Source: Micrococcus sp. (lineage in GTDB: Bacteria; Actinomycetota; Actinomycetes; Actinomycetales; Micrococcaceae). Taken from it: a stretch of 64,000 nucleotides of DNA. The DNA lies in contig JASBVO010000004.1 in the NCBI GenBank assembly GCA_029961105.1, positions 124,001 through 188,000 on the forward strand, written 5' to 3'. Position numbers and translations under genes: made by a program. Positions 22,009 to 31,548 of this stretch are shown piece after piece. Below the pieces are notes generated by a model. The model ran no database searches and was not told where the DNA came from. It was given only the letters and a program-made list of their open reading frames with translations. Positions within the stretch are counted from its first letter, which is position 1, and the number at the start of each line of letters is the position of its first letter.

Positions 22009-22556
22009 CGTCCATCCGTCCGCTGTGGCTGCTGCTGGTCTTCGCCGGGACCGGCGTGGTGGGCTGGTTGGCGGCCCTGCTGGCCGCCGGGGCCGGGCTG
22101 GTCTCACCGGTCCTGGCCGCCTCCTCGGCAATCACCGTGGCCGCCGTGGCCGTGCTGGTGCTGGCCTTAGGGCTCCGCGTGCAGCGGGACAAGAGGCGCC
22201 CCCCGGCCGCCCGGATGAACCCCGTGGCCGCCGCCCGGACCCTGGTGCTGGCCCAGGCCGGTGCGTATGCCGGGGCACTGATCGCCGGCTGGCACGCCGG
22301 GGTGCTGGTGCACCTGGTCTCGGCCACCGGCTTCGGCACGCCCACCGTCAACGACGCCCTGCTGATGATCATCGGCGGGCTCGTCCTGGTTATCGTGGGG
22401 TTCGTGGTGGAGCAGTTCTGCCGACTGCCTCCCGAGGACGGGGCGGACGGCACCATCAACGGGTCCGGAACGGATTCGAACGGGAGCCAGCGCAACGCGG
22501 GCCCCGCCTACGGCACGGAGGGGGAAGGCGGCTATGCCCGGTCCACAGGACGGTGA
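22005..22556 (+). CDS. DUF3180-like integral membrane protein
   Basis: Multi-TM protein directly after folK, ATGA overlap; conserved actinobacterial position. Confidence 0.75.
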   Translation: MTSIRPLWLLLVFAGTGVVGWLAALLAAGAGLVSPVLAASSAITVAAVAVLVLALGLRVQRDKRRPPAARMNPVAAARTLVLAQAGAYAGALIAGWHAGVLVHLVSATGFGTPTVNDALLMIIGGLVLVIVGFVVEQFCRLPPEDGADGTINGSGTDSNGSQRNAGPAYGTEGEGGYARSTGR

Positions 22557-23058
22557 CCTCAGGACCCTCGAGGGAGTGGACTGGACGCCGGTCTCCGAGA
22601 AACTCATCCCGGCGCGGCTCGTGGGGGAGGCCATCGGCGCGGTGGTCTTCCTGGCCATCGTCTCGGTCCCCCTGGTCCTGGTGCTGACCGGCGTCTGGCC
22701 CGCCTATCCGGCCTGGCTGGCCTGGGGGCTGCCGGCCGTGGTGCTCGCGTGGTCGCTCGTCGACATCCTGCTGGTGCCCCGGCGTGTCCGGGCGATCGGC
22801 TATGCCGAGCGCGAGGACGACTTCCTGGTGAAGTCCGGCCTCTTCTTCCGCCGCGTGCTCGCCGTGCCCTACGGCCGGCTGCAGTACCTCGACGTCAAGG
22901 AGGGCCCGGTGCAACGGCACTTCGGCATCCGCACCCTCGAGTTGCAGACCGCCTCGGCCTCCACCAACGCGACGCTGCCGGGGATCCCGGTCGAGGACAG
23001 CGAACGCCTGCGTGACCAGCTCATGGCCCGCGGCCAGGCCCGGCTGGCGGGGCTGTGA
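22534..23058 (+). CDS. Bacterial PH (bPH2/DUF304) domain membrane protein
   Basis: PRRVRAIGYAEREDDFLVKSGLFFRRVLAVPYGRLQYLDVKEGPVQRHFGI. Confidence 0.85.
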   Translation: MPGPQDGDLRTLEGVDWTPVSEKLIPARLVGEAIGAVVFLAIVSVPLVLVLTGVWPAYPAWLAWGLPAVVLAWSLVDILLVPRRVRAIGYAEREDDFLVKSGLFFRRVLAVPYGRLQYLDVKEGPVQRHFGIRTLELQTASASTNATLPGIPVEDSERLRDQLMARGQARLAGL

Positions 23059-24884
23059 CCGAGCGGCCCCAGCCCGGGCCTGCCGGGGCCGGGAACGCCC
23101 AGCCCGAGCGGCCGGGGACCGGGAACACCCAGCCCGAGCGTCCCGGGGCCGGCAGTGCCCAGCCCGGGCGTCCGGCGTCGGGGAACGGAAGTGAACAGGT
23201 CCGGCCTTCCCGTCCAGCCCGGTCGGCGGCCGCCGACGGCGGATGGCACCGCGTGCACCCGATCAGCCCTTGGGTGCGCGGCTGGGTGGTGCTGGTCGGC
23301 CTGCTGTTCGTGGCCAGCCAGTCCGTGGGGGAGGACCTGGTCCGCTCGCTCCTGGGAGCCGGGGAGTTCCAGGCCGCCGAGGGGCTGTGGATCACCCTGG
23401 CGATCTACGGGGCGGTCTTCGTGGTCATGGTGGTGGTCTACTACTTCTCCTGGCGGTTCACGAAGTACCGGCTGGACACCGAGCAGGTGCTGCTGGACAC
23501 CGGCGTGATCTTCCGCCAGCACCGGCGCGTGCGGTATGACCGCGTCCAGGCCGTGGACATCCGCCAACCGCTGCTGGCCCGCGTGTTCGGGCTGGCCGAG
23601 CTGAAGTTCGAGGCGGCCGACGGCGGCGAGACCGCCATGCAGCTGGCCTTCATCAAGGAGGATGAGGCCCGGATCCTGCGGGCGGAGATCATGGGCCGCG
23701 CCGCCGGCCTCCAAGCGGGGGCCGACCCGGTGCAGGCCGCGGAGCGCGGTGCCGCGGCTGCGGCGGCCGTCGCCGGTGAGGGGGTCGCCGGTACCGGGGT
23801 GGCCGGTGGGGGGACAGCTGGCATCGGCCACGGCCGGAGCGGGACTGCCGCGCTGGACGGCGCCCCGCCGTCAGCACCCGGTACCGGGGCAGCCCAGCGC
23901 ATCGCCCCGGGGCCCATGCCGGAGGCTCCGGAGCAGGTCATGCTGCAGGTGCCGGTGAAGCGTCTGGTCGGGTCGCTGCTGCTCTCCTCCGGCCTGGCGT
24001 GGATGGCCGGGATCCTGCTGCTCCTCGTGCTGGGCGCGTTCTTCGCCGACGTGCTCCTTCCCAGCAGTGAGGAGGACCCGTGGAGCATGGTCTTCCTGCT
24101 CTCCCTGATCCCCTTCGCCTTCTCGCTCGCGGGTTTCCTGTGGTCCGGGTTCAACAAGGGCTACAACTTCACGGTGGCCACCTCCCCGGACGGCATGCGG
24201 CTGCGCTACGGCCTGCTGGAGACCTCCCAGCAGACCGTCCCGCCGGGCCGCGTGCAGGCCGTGCGCATCCAGCAGGGCCTGTTCTGGCGCGCCCTGGGCT
24301 GGTACCGGATGAACGTCAACGTGGCCGGCTACGGGGTCAGCGCCGAGGGCGGGGGCACGGACAAGTCCCTGGTGCTGCCCGTCGGGACCCTGGAGGACGT
24401 GCTGCGCGTGCTCTCCGTGGTGGCCCCGGATCCCGGGGTGGAGGACGCCCCCGAGGTCATCCGGGCCGGGGTGACGGGCCTGGGCACCGGGCACGGCTTC
24501 ACCTGTTCCCCGCGGCGCGTGCGGTGGCTGGACCCCCTGACCTGGCGGCGCAACGCCTTCCGCTCCACCCGAACTCTGCTGATGCTCCGCTCGGGCCGGC
24601 TGGAGCGGTCCCTGGTCCTAATGCCGCACGAGCGCATCCAGTCGATCGACGTCCGCCAGGGTCCGCTGGAGCGCCGGCTGCGGGTGGCCAGCCTGCGGTT
24701 CCACTCCACGCCCGGGAGCATCGACCCCACCCTGCACCACGCGGAGGCCGACATCGCGACCCGGCTCTTCCTCGAGGAGGCGGACATCGCCGCCGTCTCG
24801 CGGCGCATGCAGGACCGCAACCGGTGGATGCGGCCCGAGGAACTGGCCCGGTTCGAACAGCGCACCCGGCAGGCCGTCGAATGA
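23055..24884 (+). CDS. Large bPH2 (DUF304) domain membrane protein with repeat-rich N-terminus
   Basis: Repeated bPH2 signatures (VRYDRVQAVDIRQPLLARVFGLAEL; PHERIQSIDVRQGPLERRLRVASL). Confidence 0.85.
   Translation: MTERPQPGPAGAGNAQPERPGTGNTQPERPGAGSAQPGRPASGNGSEQVRPSRPARSAAADGGWHRVHPISPWVRGWVVLVGLLFVASQSVGEDLVRSLLGAGEFQAAEGLWITLAIYGAVFVVMVVVYYFSWRFTKYRLDTEQVLLDTGVIFRQHRRVRYDRVQAVDIRQPLLARVFGLAELKFEAADGGETAMQLAFIKEDEARILRAEIMGRAAGLQAGADPVQAAERGAAAAAAVAGEGVAGTGVAGGGTAGIGHGRSGTAALDGAPPSAPGTGAAQRIAPGPMPEAPEQVMLQVPVKRLVGSLLLSSGLAWMAGILLLLVLGAFFADVLLPSSEEDPWSMVFLLSLIPFAFSLAGFLWSGFNKGYNFTVATSPDGMRLRYGLLETSQQTVPPGRVQAVRIQQGLFWRALGWYRMNVNVAGYGVSAEGGGTDKSLVLPVGTLEDVLRVLSVVAPDPGVEDAPEVIRAGVTGLGTGHGFTCSPRRVRWLDPLTWRRNAFRSTRTLLMLRSGRLERSLVLMPHERIQSIDVRQGPLERRLRVASLRFHSTPGSIDPTLHHAEADIATRLFLEEADIAAVSRRMQDRNRWMRPEELARFEQRTRQAVE
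23091..23180 (+). repeat. 3 x 30-bp imperfect tandem repeat in 5' end of the bPH2 gene
   Basis: Encodes GNAQPERPGT/GNTQPERPGA/GSAQPGRPAS. Confidence 0.85.
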
Positions 24885-25786
24885 CCTCGCCGTTCAGCGG
24901 AGCGCCGGCCGGCCGCCCAGGCCGGCTGGGGATCGGGATCATCGGCGCCGGCAAGGTCGGCGCCGTGCTGGGGGCCGCGCTGCGCAACGCCGGGCACGCC
25001 GTCACGGGAGTCCACGCGGTCTCGGAGGCCTCCCGGACCCGGGCGGAGTCGCTGCTGCCCGACGTGCCCGTGCTGGAGATCCCGGAGATCCTGCGCCGGG
25101 CCGAGCTGGTGCTGTTCGCCGTCCCCGACGACGTCCTGCCCGAGCTGGTCTCCGGCCTCGCGGACGCCGGGCACTTCCAGACCGGTCACCTGGTGGTCCA
25201 CACCTCCGGCCGGCACGGGGTGTCCGTGCTGGACCCGGTGCGCGCCGCCGGGGCGATCCCGCTGGCCATCCACCCGGCGATGTCCTTCACCGGCCTGAGC
25301 CTGGACATCGCGCGGCTGGCGGACTGCATGTTCGGGGTCACGGCGGACGCCATCGTGCTGCCGGTCGCCCAGGCGCTCGTGGTGGAGATGGGTGGGGAAC
25401 CCGCGGTCATCGCGGAGGCGGACCGCGGCACCTACCACGCCGCGCTGGCGCACGCCTCGAACCATCTGGTCACCCTCACCGCCCAGTCCGCGCAACTGCT
25501 GGCCTCGATCGGCGTGGAGCAGACGGACCGGATGCTCTCGCCGCTCATGCACGCCTCCCTGGAGAACGCCCTGGCCAACGGGGACGGCGCCCTCACCGGG
25601 CCGGTGGCCCGCGGGGACGTGGGTACCGTGCGCCGGCACCTGGAGGTGCTGGGTGCCGAGGGCGTGCCGGCCGACGTCGGGCAGGCCTACCGGGCCATGG
25701 CGCGGGCGACGGCGGTGCGTGCCCTGATGCGCGGGGCGCTGTCCGAGGCCACGGTCGCCGAGCTGCTGGACGTGCTGGGAGACTGA
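24881..25786 (+). CDS. Rossmann-like/DUF2520 domain oxidoreductase-like protein
   Basis: IGIIGAGKVGAVLGAALRNAGH; HPAMSFTG; ATGA overlap with upstream gene. Confidence 0.88.
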   Translation: MTSPFSGAPAGRPGRLGIGIIGAGKVGAVLGAALRNAGHAVTGVHAVSEASRTRAESLLPDVPVLEIPEILRRAELVLFAVPDDVLPELVSGLADAGHFQTGHLVVHTSGRHGVSVLDPVRAAGAIPLAIHPAMSFTGLSLDIARLADCMFGVTADAIVLPVAQALVVEMGGEPAVIAEADRGTYHAALAHASNHLVTLTAQSAQLLASIGVEQTDRMLSPLMHASLENALANGDGALTGPVARGDVGTVRRHLEVLGAEGVPADVGQAYRAMARATAVRALMRGALSEATVAELLDVLGD

Positions 25787-25977
25787 TCTGCCGTCCCGGC
25801 GACCGGCGCTTCTGGCACCCTCTGATCATCGGGACACCCCGGCTCGTCCAGCCGCCTCTTCCGAGAGCTGAAGTGGGGCCCAGCTCTAGTCAAGGTGGGG
25901 GCCTGTTGGTCTAGTGTCCCGACCAACGGCCCGCGGATACCTCAGGAACCGCGGCCCTGATCCGAGAGGGAATCCAT

Positions 25978-26775
25978 ATGACTCAGAATCCGGAGTACTC
26001 AAGGACATCGGTCGGCGGAGCTCGGGAGACCGCTCGTCAGACCAAGGACCAGGCCCAGCAGGAAGCCGGGCGGCTGGGCTCCGAGGCCCAGGGCGCCGCA
26101 CGGGACGTGGCCGGCACCGCCAGGGACGAGGCCGTGAACGTCAAGGACGAGGCTGTTGGCCAGGCCAAGGACCTCGCCGCCTCGGCCAAGCAGGAGGCCT
26201 CCTCACAACTGTCCACGCAGCAGCAGCGGCTGGCCGTCCAGACCCGTGGCATCTCCGATGACCTCGAGCGCATCTCCCGCGGTGAGCGGCCCCAGTCCGA
26301 CCTGGTGAACCAGGCCGTGACGATGCTCTCCCAGCGGGCGCGCCGGGTCACCGAGCACCTGGAGACCCGGGAGCCCATGGACCTGCTCGACGACGTGCGG
26401 CGGTTCGCCGCCCGGCGGCCCGGGACCTTCCTGGCCATCGCCGCCGGGGTGGGGCTGCTCGCCGGCCGGCTGACGCGGGGCTTGAAGGACGCCCACGACG
26501 ACGAGGCCGATCGTTACGGGTACGTGGGCGGCCGGTATGCCGGCCAGGCTCCGCCGCTTCCGCCCCAGCCGCCCACGGTCACCGGCACCGAACTGCCGGA
26601 GGTCATGGGCACGCCCGGTGTCCCGGGCACGACGGGCGCGCCGGCGACGACCGGCATTCCCGGCACGACGGGGGTCCCGGGCACGACGGGGGTTCCCGGT
26701 ACGACGGGGGTCCCGGGGGCGACCACGGGCAACCCTGATCCGTACGGCACCGACCTGCCGGGAGGCCGCCCGTGA
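25978..26775 (+). CDS. LEA-like/apolipophorin-like helical repeat protein with hydrophobic segment and collagen-like C-terminus
   Basis: ARETARQTKDQAQQEAGRLGSEAQGAARDVAGTARDEAVNVKDEAVGQAKD; FLAIAAGVGLLAGRLTRG; (GxY)n tail. Confidence 0.75.
   Translation: MTQNPEYSRTSVGGARETARQTKDQAQQEAGRLGSEAQGAARDVAGTARDEAVNVKDEAVGQAKDLAASAKQEASSQLSTQQQRLAVQTRGISDDLERISRGERPQSDLVNQAVTMLSQRARRVTEHLETREPMDLLDDVRRFAARRPGTFLAIAAGVGLLAGRLTRGLKDAHDDEADRYGYVGGRYAGQAPPLPPQPPTVTGTELPEVMGTPGVPGTTGAPATTGIPGTTGVPGTTGVPGTTGVPGATTGNPDPYGTDLPGGRP
26608..26715 (+). repeat. 6 x 18-bp tandem repeat encoding collagen-like G-X-Y triplets
   Basis: GTPGVP GTTGAP ATTGIP GTTGVP GTTGVP GTTGVP. Confidence 0.9.
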
Positions 26776-27293
26776 CCACCGATCCCCACCAGCACAGGCC
26801 GACTCCCGCCAGTGCCGTCCCGGGGGCCGGCGCGGGAGCCTCCGGTGCCGGCCGGCCGGCGTCGGGCTCGGGATCCACCGAGGCACCGATGCCGGAGGCC
26901 GAGTACCGGGCCCGGAACGAGTCCCTGGGCGAGATGTTCGCCAGCTTCTCGGAGAACCTCGGCACGCTGGTGCGGCAGGAGATCGCGCTGGCCAAGGCCG
27001 AGGCGACCGTGGAGGCGAAGAAGGCCGGGACCGGGGCGGGGATGCTCGCCGGCGCGGCCGTGGCCGGCTTCCTCGTGCTGCTGTTCCTGTCCATGGCCCT
27101 GATGTGGGCCCTGGGTTCCGTGATGCACGTGGGCTGGGCGGCGCTGATCGTCGCGGTGGTGTGGGCCATCGTGGCCGCCATCCTGGCCGTCACGGGCAAG
27201 AAGTACTTCGACCGCATGAAGGGTCTGCGCCAGACCCAGGAGACGGTTCAGGAGATCCCGCCGACGCTGAACCCGAACAAGGAGACGCCATGA
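26772..27293 (+). CDS. Actinobacterial holin-like superfamily 3 / DUF1469 membrane protein
   Basis: SLGEMFASFSENLGTLVRQEIALAKAEATVEAKKAGTGAGMLAGAAVAGFLVLLFLSMALMWAL; GTGA overlap. Confidence 0.8.
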   Translation: MTTDPHQHRPTPASAVPGAGAGASGAGRPASGSGSTEAPMPEAEYRARNESLGEMFASFSENLGTLVRQEIALAKAEATVEAKKAGTGAGMLAGAAVAGFLVLLFLSMALMWALGSVMHVGWAALIVAVVWAIVAAILAVTGKKYFDRMKGLRQTQETVQEIPPTLNPNKETP

Positions 27294-27925
27294 GCAACAA
27301 TCCCGACGAGATCCGCGCCGACATCGAGCGCACCCGGCACGAGCTCAGCCGCGACGTGGACGCGCTGGCCGAGAAGGCGAGCCCCACCCGGGCCGTCTAC
27401 CGGCAGGGCGACCGCGTGCGCGAAGGTCTGACCAACATCAAGGAGTCCGTCATGGGCAGCCCCACCGACCCGTACTCCAGCACTTCGTCGCCCGGGCTCC
27501 GGGACCGGGCCGGGGACGCCGCCCATGAGGTGCAGCACCGGGCCGAGGACGCCGTGCACGCCGTCCAGCAGGCCCCGGCCCAGGTCCGGCGCCGCACCCG
27601 CGGCAACCCGCTCGCGGCCGGCCTGATCGCGCTGGGCGCCGGCTGGCTGGTCGGTTCCCTCATCCCGGCCTCCCGGGCCGAACAGGAGGCCGCCGAGAGG
27701 GTCAAGGACCAGGCCACCCCGCTGGTGGAGGAGGCCAAGTCCGCGGCCCAGCAGATGGGCGAGCACCTCAAGCCGCAGGCCCAGGAGGCGATGGCATCCG
27801 TCAAGGACACCGCCACCGCCGGGGCGGAGCACGTCAAGGCCGAGGGCCAGGACAAGGCCAGCCAGCTCAAGGACGAGTCCGCCCAGGCCGCCCGCAACGT
27901 CAAGGGAACGACAGAGCGCTACTGA
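27290..27925 (+). CDS. DUF3618 domain protein
   Basis: NNPDEIRADIERTRHELSRDVDALAEKASP; ATGA overlap with previous gene. Confidence 0.85.
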   Translation: MSNNPDEIRADIERTRHELSRDVDALAEKASPTRAVYRQGDRVREGLTNIKESVMGSPTDPYSSTSSPGLRDRAGDAAHEVQHRAEDAVHAVQQAPAQVRRRTRGNPLAAGLIALGAGWLVGSLIPASRAEQEAAERVKDQATPLVEEAKSAAQQMGEHLKPQAQEAMASVKDTATAGAEHVKAEGQDKASQLKDESAQAARNVKGTTERY

Positions 27926-27950
27926 GACCACTCGCGGATAGAGGTACGCC

Positions 27951-27979
27951 GCCGCCCGGGGCTCCCTGCCCCGGGCGGC
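27951..27979 (+). terminator. Stem-loop, 11-bp perfect stem, probable terminator of the DUF3618 operon
   Basis: gccgcccgggg-ctccctg-ccccgggcggc. Confidence 0.7.
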
Positions 27980-28169
27980 TGCGCGTTTCGCCGCACAGGT
28001 CCTCTCGCCCGAGGCCGGGTGGTGGGGGATTCCTCCCCGTCGGACAGCCGCGGCGGGACGGCGCTCACGCCGGTCCGTGCCCGCTCCGGACGGCCGTAGG
28101 GGTCCGGCACGTCCTGCCCCCAGTCTGGCCGGTCCACGGCGGGGCCTCCACTTTCGTAGACTCACCTGC

Positions 28170-29177
28170 GTGACCCCGCTCGACCGCGTCCCCGACCGCA
28201 CCCCCGTCCCCACCGGCACCGGCCTGACCCTGGAGGACACCGCCCGGCACGCCACCGGCGGCCAGGCGCTGCCCGCGGTGCACGGCACCCGGGCCGGGTT
28301 CCGGGCCGCCCTCGCGGCCAGAGTGCGCGACGCCGTCGCCTCCGGGGTGCCGGCGCCCACCGTGGGCCTGGTCCCCACCATGGGCGCCCTGCACGGCGGC
28401 CACGCCGCCCTGGTCCGGCAGGCCCGGGCGGAGAACGACATCGTGGTGGCCTCCGTCTTCGTCAACCCGCTGCAGTTCGGCGACCCGGCCGACCTGGAGA
28501 ACTACCCGCGCACCCTCGAGGCCGACCGCGAGATCCTCGGCGCCGAGGGCTGCGAGCTGGTGTTCGCCCCGGACCTGGAGGAGATGTACCCCGGCTACCC
28601 GGACACCCCGATCGTCACGGTCTCGGCCGGGCACATGGGCGAGGTGCTCGAGGGCGCCAGCCGGCCCGGGCACTTCGACGGCGTCTGCACCGTCGTCGCC
28701 AAGCTCTGGCACGCCGCCCTGCCGCCCGCCCCGGCACGGCTGCGCAGCTACTTCGGGCAGAAGGACGCCCAGCAGCTCGCGGTGCTGCGCCGCATGCGCG
28801 CGGATCTGGACTTCGACCTGGAGATCCGGGCCGTGCCGCTGGTGCGCTCTGCCGAGGGGCTGGCCCTCTCCAGCCGGAACACGCGGCTGTCCCCCGAGGC
28901 CCTCGAGGCCGCCCTGGTGCTGCACCGGTCCCTGGAGACGCTCCGGCGGGCCGCGGAGGAGGGCCGTCGCCTGGACGTCGGCGCGGCCCGGGCGATGATC
29001 GAGGCCGAGCCGCTGGCCGGCCTCGACTACCTCGAGGTGGTGGACCATGCCACGCTCGAGCCGCTGACGCCGGAGGAACTGGGCCGCCCGCTGCGGCGCG
29101 AGGCCCTGGCGCTGGTGGCCGCGGAATTCGCCCCGGTCCGGCTCATCGACAACATGGTGCTGCCCGCCCCGTCCTGA
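28170..29177 (+). CDS. panC: Pantoate--beta-alanine ligase
   Basis: [53 protein letters not shown] start 28170. Confidence 0.95.
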   Translation: MTPLDRVPDRTPVPTGTGLTLEDTARHATGGQALPAVHGTRAGFRAALAARVRDAVASGVPAPTVGLVPTMGALHGGHAALVRQARAENDIVVASVFVNPLQFGDPADLENYPRTLEADREILGAEGCELVFAPDLEEMYPGYPDTPIVTVSAGHMGEVLEGASRPGHFDGVCTVVAKLWHAALPPAPARLRSYFGQKDAQQLAVLRRMRADLDFDLEIRAVPLVRSAEGLALSSRNTRLSPEALEAALVLHRSLETLRRAAEEGRRLDVGAARAMIEAEPLAGLDYLEVVDHATLEPLTPEELGRPLRREALALVAAEFAPVRLIDNMVLPAPS

Positions 29178-29385
29178 GCCCGTCCCGCCCTGGGCGAGCC
29201 CAGGCCACCGGCCCCGCGCGGGCGGACGCGTCGCCGGTCCGGCTCCAGGCTCCAGCCGCCGGTCCGGGCCCGGATAGGATCGGACGCAAGCCGCGGTCCG
29301 GTGCCCACCGGACCGGCACCCACGGTGCCGGTCCGCCCCCACGCACCGGCACCGCCGTCGACCCCCGACTGCCCGAGGAGCCCGC

Positions 29386-31536
29386 GTGAGCCAGACCGTG
29401 ACCGCCACCAGCCAGCCGACCGCCCGCGAGGACCTGTACCGGCACGTCAACGGTGCCTGGATGGAGTCCACGTCCATCCCCGCGGACCAGGGGTCCTACG
29501 GCGCGTTCATGGAACTGCGCGATGCCTCCGAGTCCGCGGTGCGGCGGATCGCCGAGGACGCCGCCGCCCACTTCTGGTCCGGCCCGGGAGCCAGCGCGGA
29601 GACCGGCCCGTTCACCGCCGGCCATGACGACGCCGGCGCCCGCCGGCGGATCGGCGCCCTCTACGCCTCGTTCATGGACGAGTCCAGCGTGGAGGACCGG
29701 GGACTGGAGCCGATCGTGGCCGACCTGGCCGAGATCGACACCGTGGAGGGCCCCGAGGAGTTCATCGAGCTCTCCGGCCGGCTGCAGCGCTCCGGGGTCA
29801 GCGGTCTGATCCAGACCGGTGCCCTCAACGACGCCGGCAACCCGGAGCGGATGCTGCTGCACCTGCTCCAGGACGGGCTGGGACTGCCCGACGAGTCCTA
29901 CTACCGCGAGAAGAAGTTCGCGCAGTTGCTGGCGGACTACCGGCAGCACGTGGGCAACCTCTTCCAGCTGGCCGGCATCGGGGGAGACATCCCGGAGACG
30001 CAATCGTACGCGGACCGCGTGGTGGACCTGGAGGTGAAGATCGCCGCCGCCCACTGGGACGTGGTCAAGTGCCGGGACGCGGTGGCCCGGTACAACCTGC
30101 TGGACCGCGCGGCCCTGCTGGAGTCCTTCCCGCTGGCCGAGCGCTGGCTGGAGGGCGTCGGCGCGCACGCGGACCGCAGTGCCGAGGTGGTGGCCTGGCA
30201 GCCGGACTTCCTGGCCTCGATGCAGGAGCTGCTGGTCGCCGAGGACCTGGAGGACTGGAAGCTGTGGCTGCAGCTGCAGGTGCTGCGCTCGGCCGCGCCC
30301 TACCTGACCGAGGCATTCGTCAACGAGCACTTCAACTTCTACGGCCGCAAGCTCGCCGGCGCGGAGGAGGTCAAGCCCCGCTGGAAGCGCGGGGTCGCCT
30401 TCGTCAACGGGGCCGTGGGTGAGGACGTGGGCCGGCTGTACGTGGCCCGGCACTTCCCCGAGGGCCACAAGGCCACCATGGACGAGCTGGTCTCCACCCT
30501 GTTGGAGGCCTACCGCCGGTCCATCGCCACGCTCGAGTGGATGGGCGAGGAGACCCGGCAGCGGGCGCTCGAGAAGCTGTCCATGTTCAAGCCCATGGTC
30601 GGCTACCCGGTCAAGTGGATCGACTACTCCTCCCTGGAGGTGGACCCCGACGACCTGGTGGCGAACGTCCGTGCGGCCTCGGCGTTCGGGTTCGAGCGGG
30701 ACCTGTCCAAGATCGAGACCGGCCCGGATCCGGAGGAATGGCACATGACCCCGCAGACGGTCAACGCCTACTACTCCCCGCTGGAGAACGCGATCGTCTT
30801 CCCGGCGGCCATCCTGCAGCCGCCGTTCTTCCACCCCGACCGCGATCCGGCCGAGAACTTCGGGGCCATCGGCGCCGTCATCGGCCACGAGATCGGCCAC
30901 GGCTTCGACGACCAGGGCTCCCAGTACACCGGTGACGGCACCCTGCAGAACTGGTGGACCGACGACGACCGCGCCGCCTTCGAGGAGCGCACGGCCAGGC
31001 TCGTGGAGCAGTACGAGGTGCTCCACCCCGCCGAGGCGCCCGAGCACAGCGTCAACGGCCGGCTCACCCTGGGCGAGAACATCGGTGACCTCGGCGGCCT
31101 GGGCATCGCTTACAAGGCGCTGGGCATCTGGCGGGAGGAACATCCCGACGCCGGCCGCACCGGTGACGCCGCCGGTGCGGCCCGGCCGGCCGCCACGGTG
31201 GCCACGGCCGGCGCGGAGGACACGGCCGGCGGGTCGGAGGCGACCGGGCGCGCGGTGGGAGCCCACCCGGAATCCGGGGGCCCGGTGGAGGCCTCCCAGG
31301 CCGAGGAGTCCCGGGTGGAGCAGGACCGCGCGTTCTTCGCCTCCTGGGCCGAGTGCTGGCGCCAGTTGTCCCGCCCGGAGACCACGATCACCCGGATCAC
31401 CTCCGATCCGCACTCGCCCAACGAGTTCCGCTGCAACCAGGTGGTGAGGAACCTGGACGCCTTCCACGAGGCCTACGGGACCCAGCCGGGCGACGGCATG
31501 TGGCTGGATCCGGCCGAGCGCGTCACCATCTGGTGA
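29386..31536 (+). CDS. M13 family zinc endopeptidase (PepO/neprilysin-like)
   Basis: VIGHEIGHGFDDQGSQYTGDG, ENIGDLGGL, NEFRCNQVVRNLDAFHEAY. Confidence 0.93.
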   Translation: MSQTVTATSQPTAREDLYRHVNGAWMESTSIPADQGSYGAFMELRDASESAVRRIAEDAAAHFWSGPGASAETGPFTAGHDDAGARRRIGALYASFMDESSVEDRGLEPIVADLAEIDTVEGPEEFIELSGRLQRSGVSGLIQTGALNDAGNPERMLLHLLQDGLGLPDESYYREKKFAQLLADYRQHVGNLFQLAGIGGDIPETQSYADRVVDLEVKIAAAHWDVVKCRDAVARYNLLDRAALLESFPLAERWLEGVGAHADRSAEVVAWQPDFLASMQELLVAEDLEDWKLWLQLQVLRSAAPYLTEAFVNEHFNFYGRKLAGAEEVKPRWKRGVAFVNGAVGEDVGRLYVARHFPEGHKATMDELVSTLLEAYRRSIATLEWMGEETRQRALEKLSMFKPMVGYPVKWIDYSSLEVDPDDLVANVRAASAFGFERDLSKIETGPDPEEWHMTPQTVNAYYSPLENAIVFPAAILQPPFFHPDRDPAENFGAIGAVIGHEIGHGFDDQGSQYTGDGTLQNWWTDDDRAAFEERTARLVEQYEVLHPAEAPEHSVNGRLTLGENIGDLGGLGIAYKALGIWREEHPDAGRTGDAAGAARPAATVATAGAEDTAGGSEATGRAVGAHPESGGPVEASQAEESRVEQDRAFFASWAECWRQLSRPETTITRITSDPHSPNEFRCNQVVRNLDAFHEAYGTQPGDGMWLDPAERVTIW

Positions 31537-31548
31537 GCCGTAGACTGG

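Noticed and set aside
26772-27293. Prophage holin / phage remnant
   Set aside because: Holin-superfamily-3/DUF1469 proteins are common chromosomal genes; no other phage genes nearby
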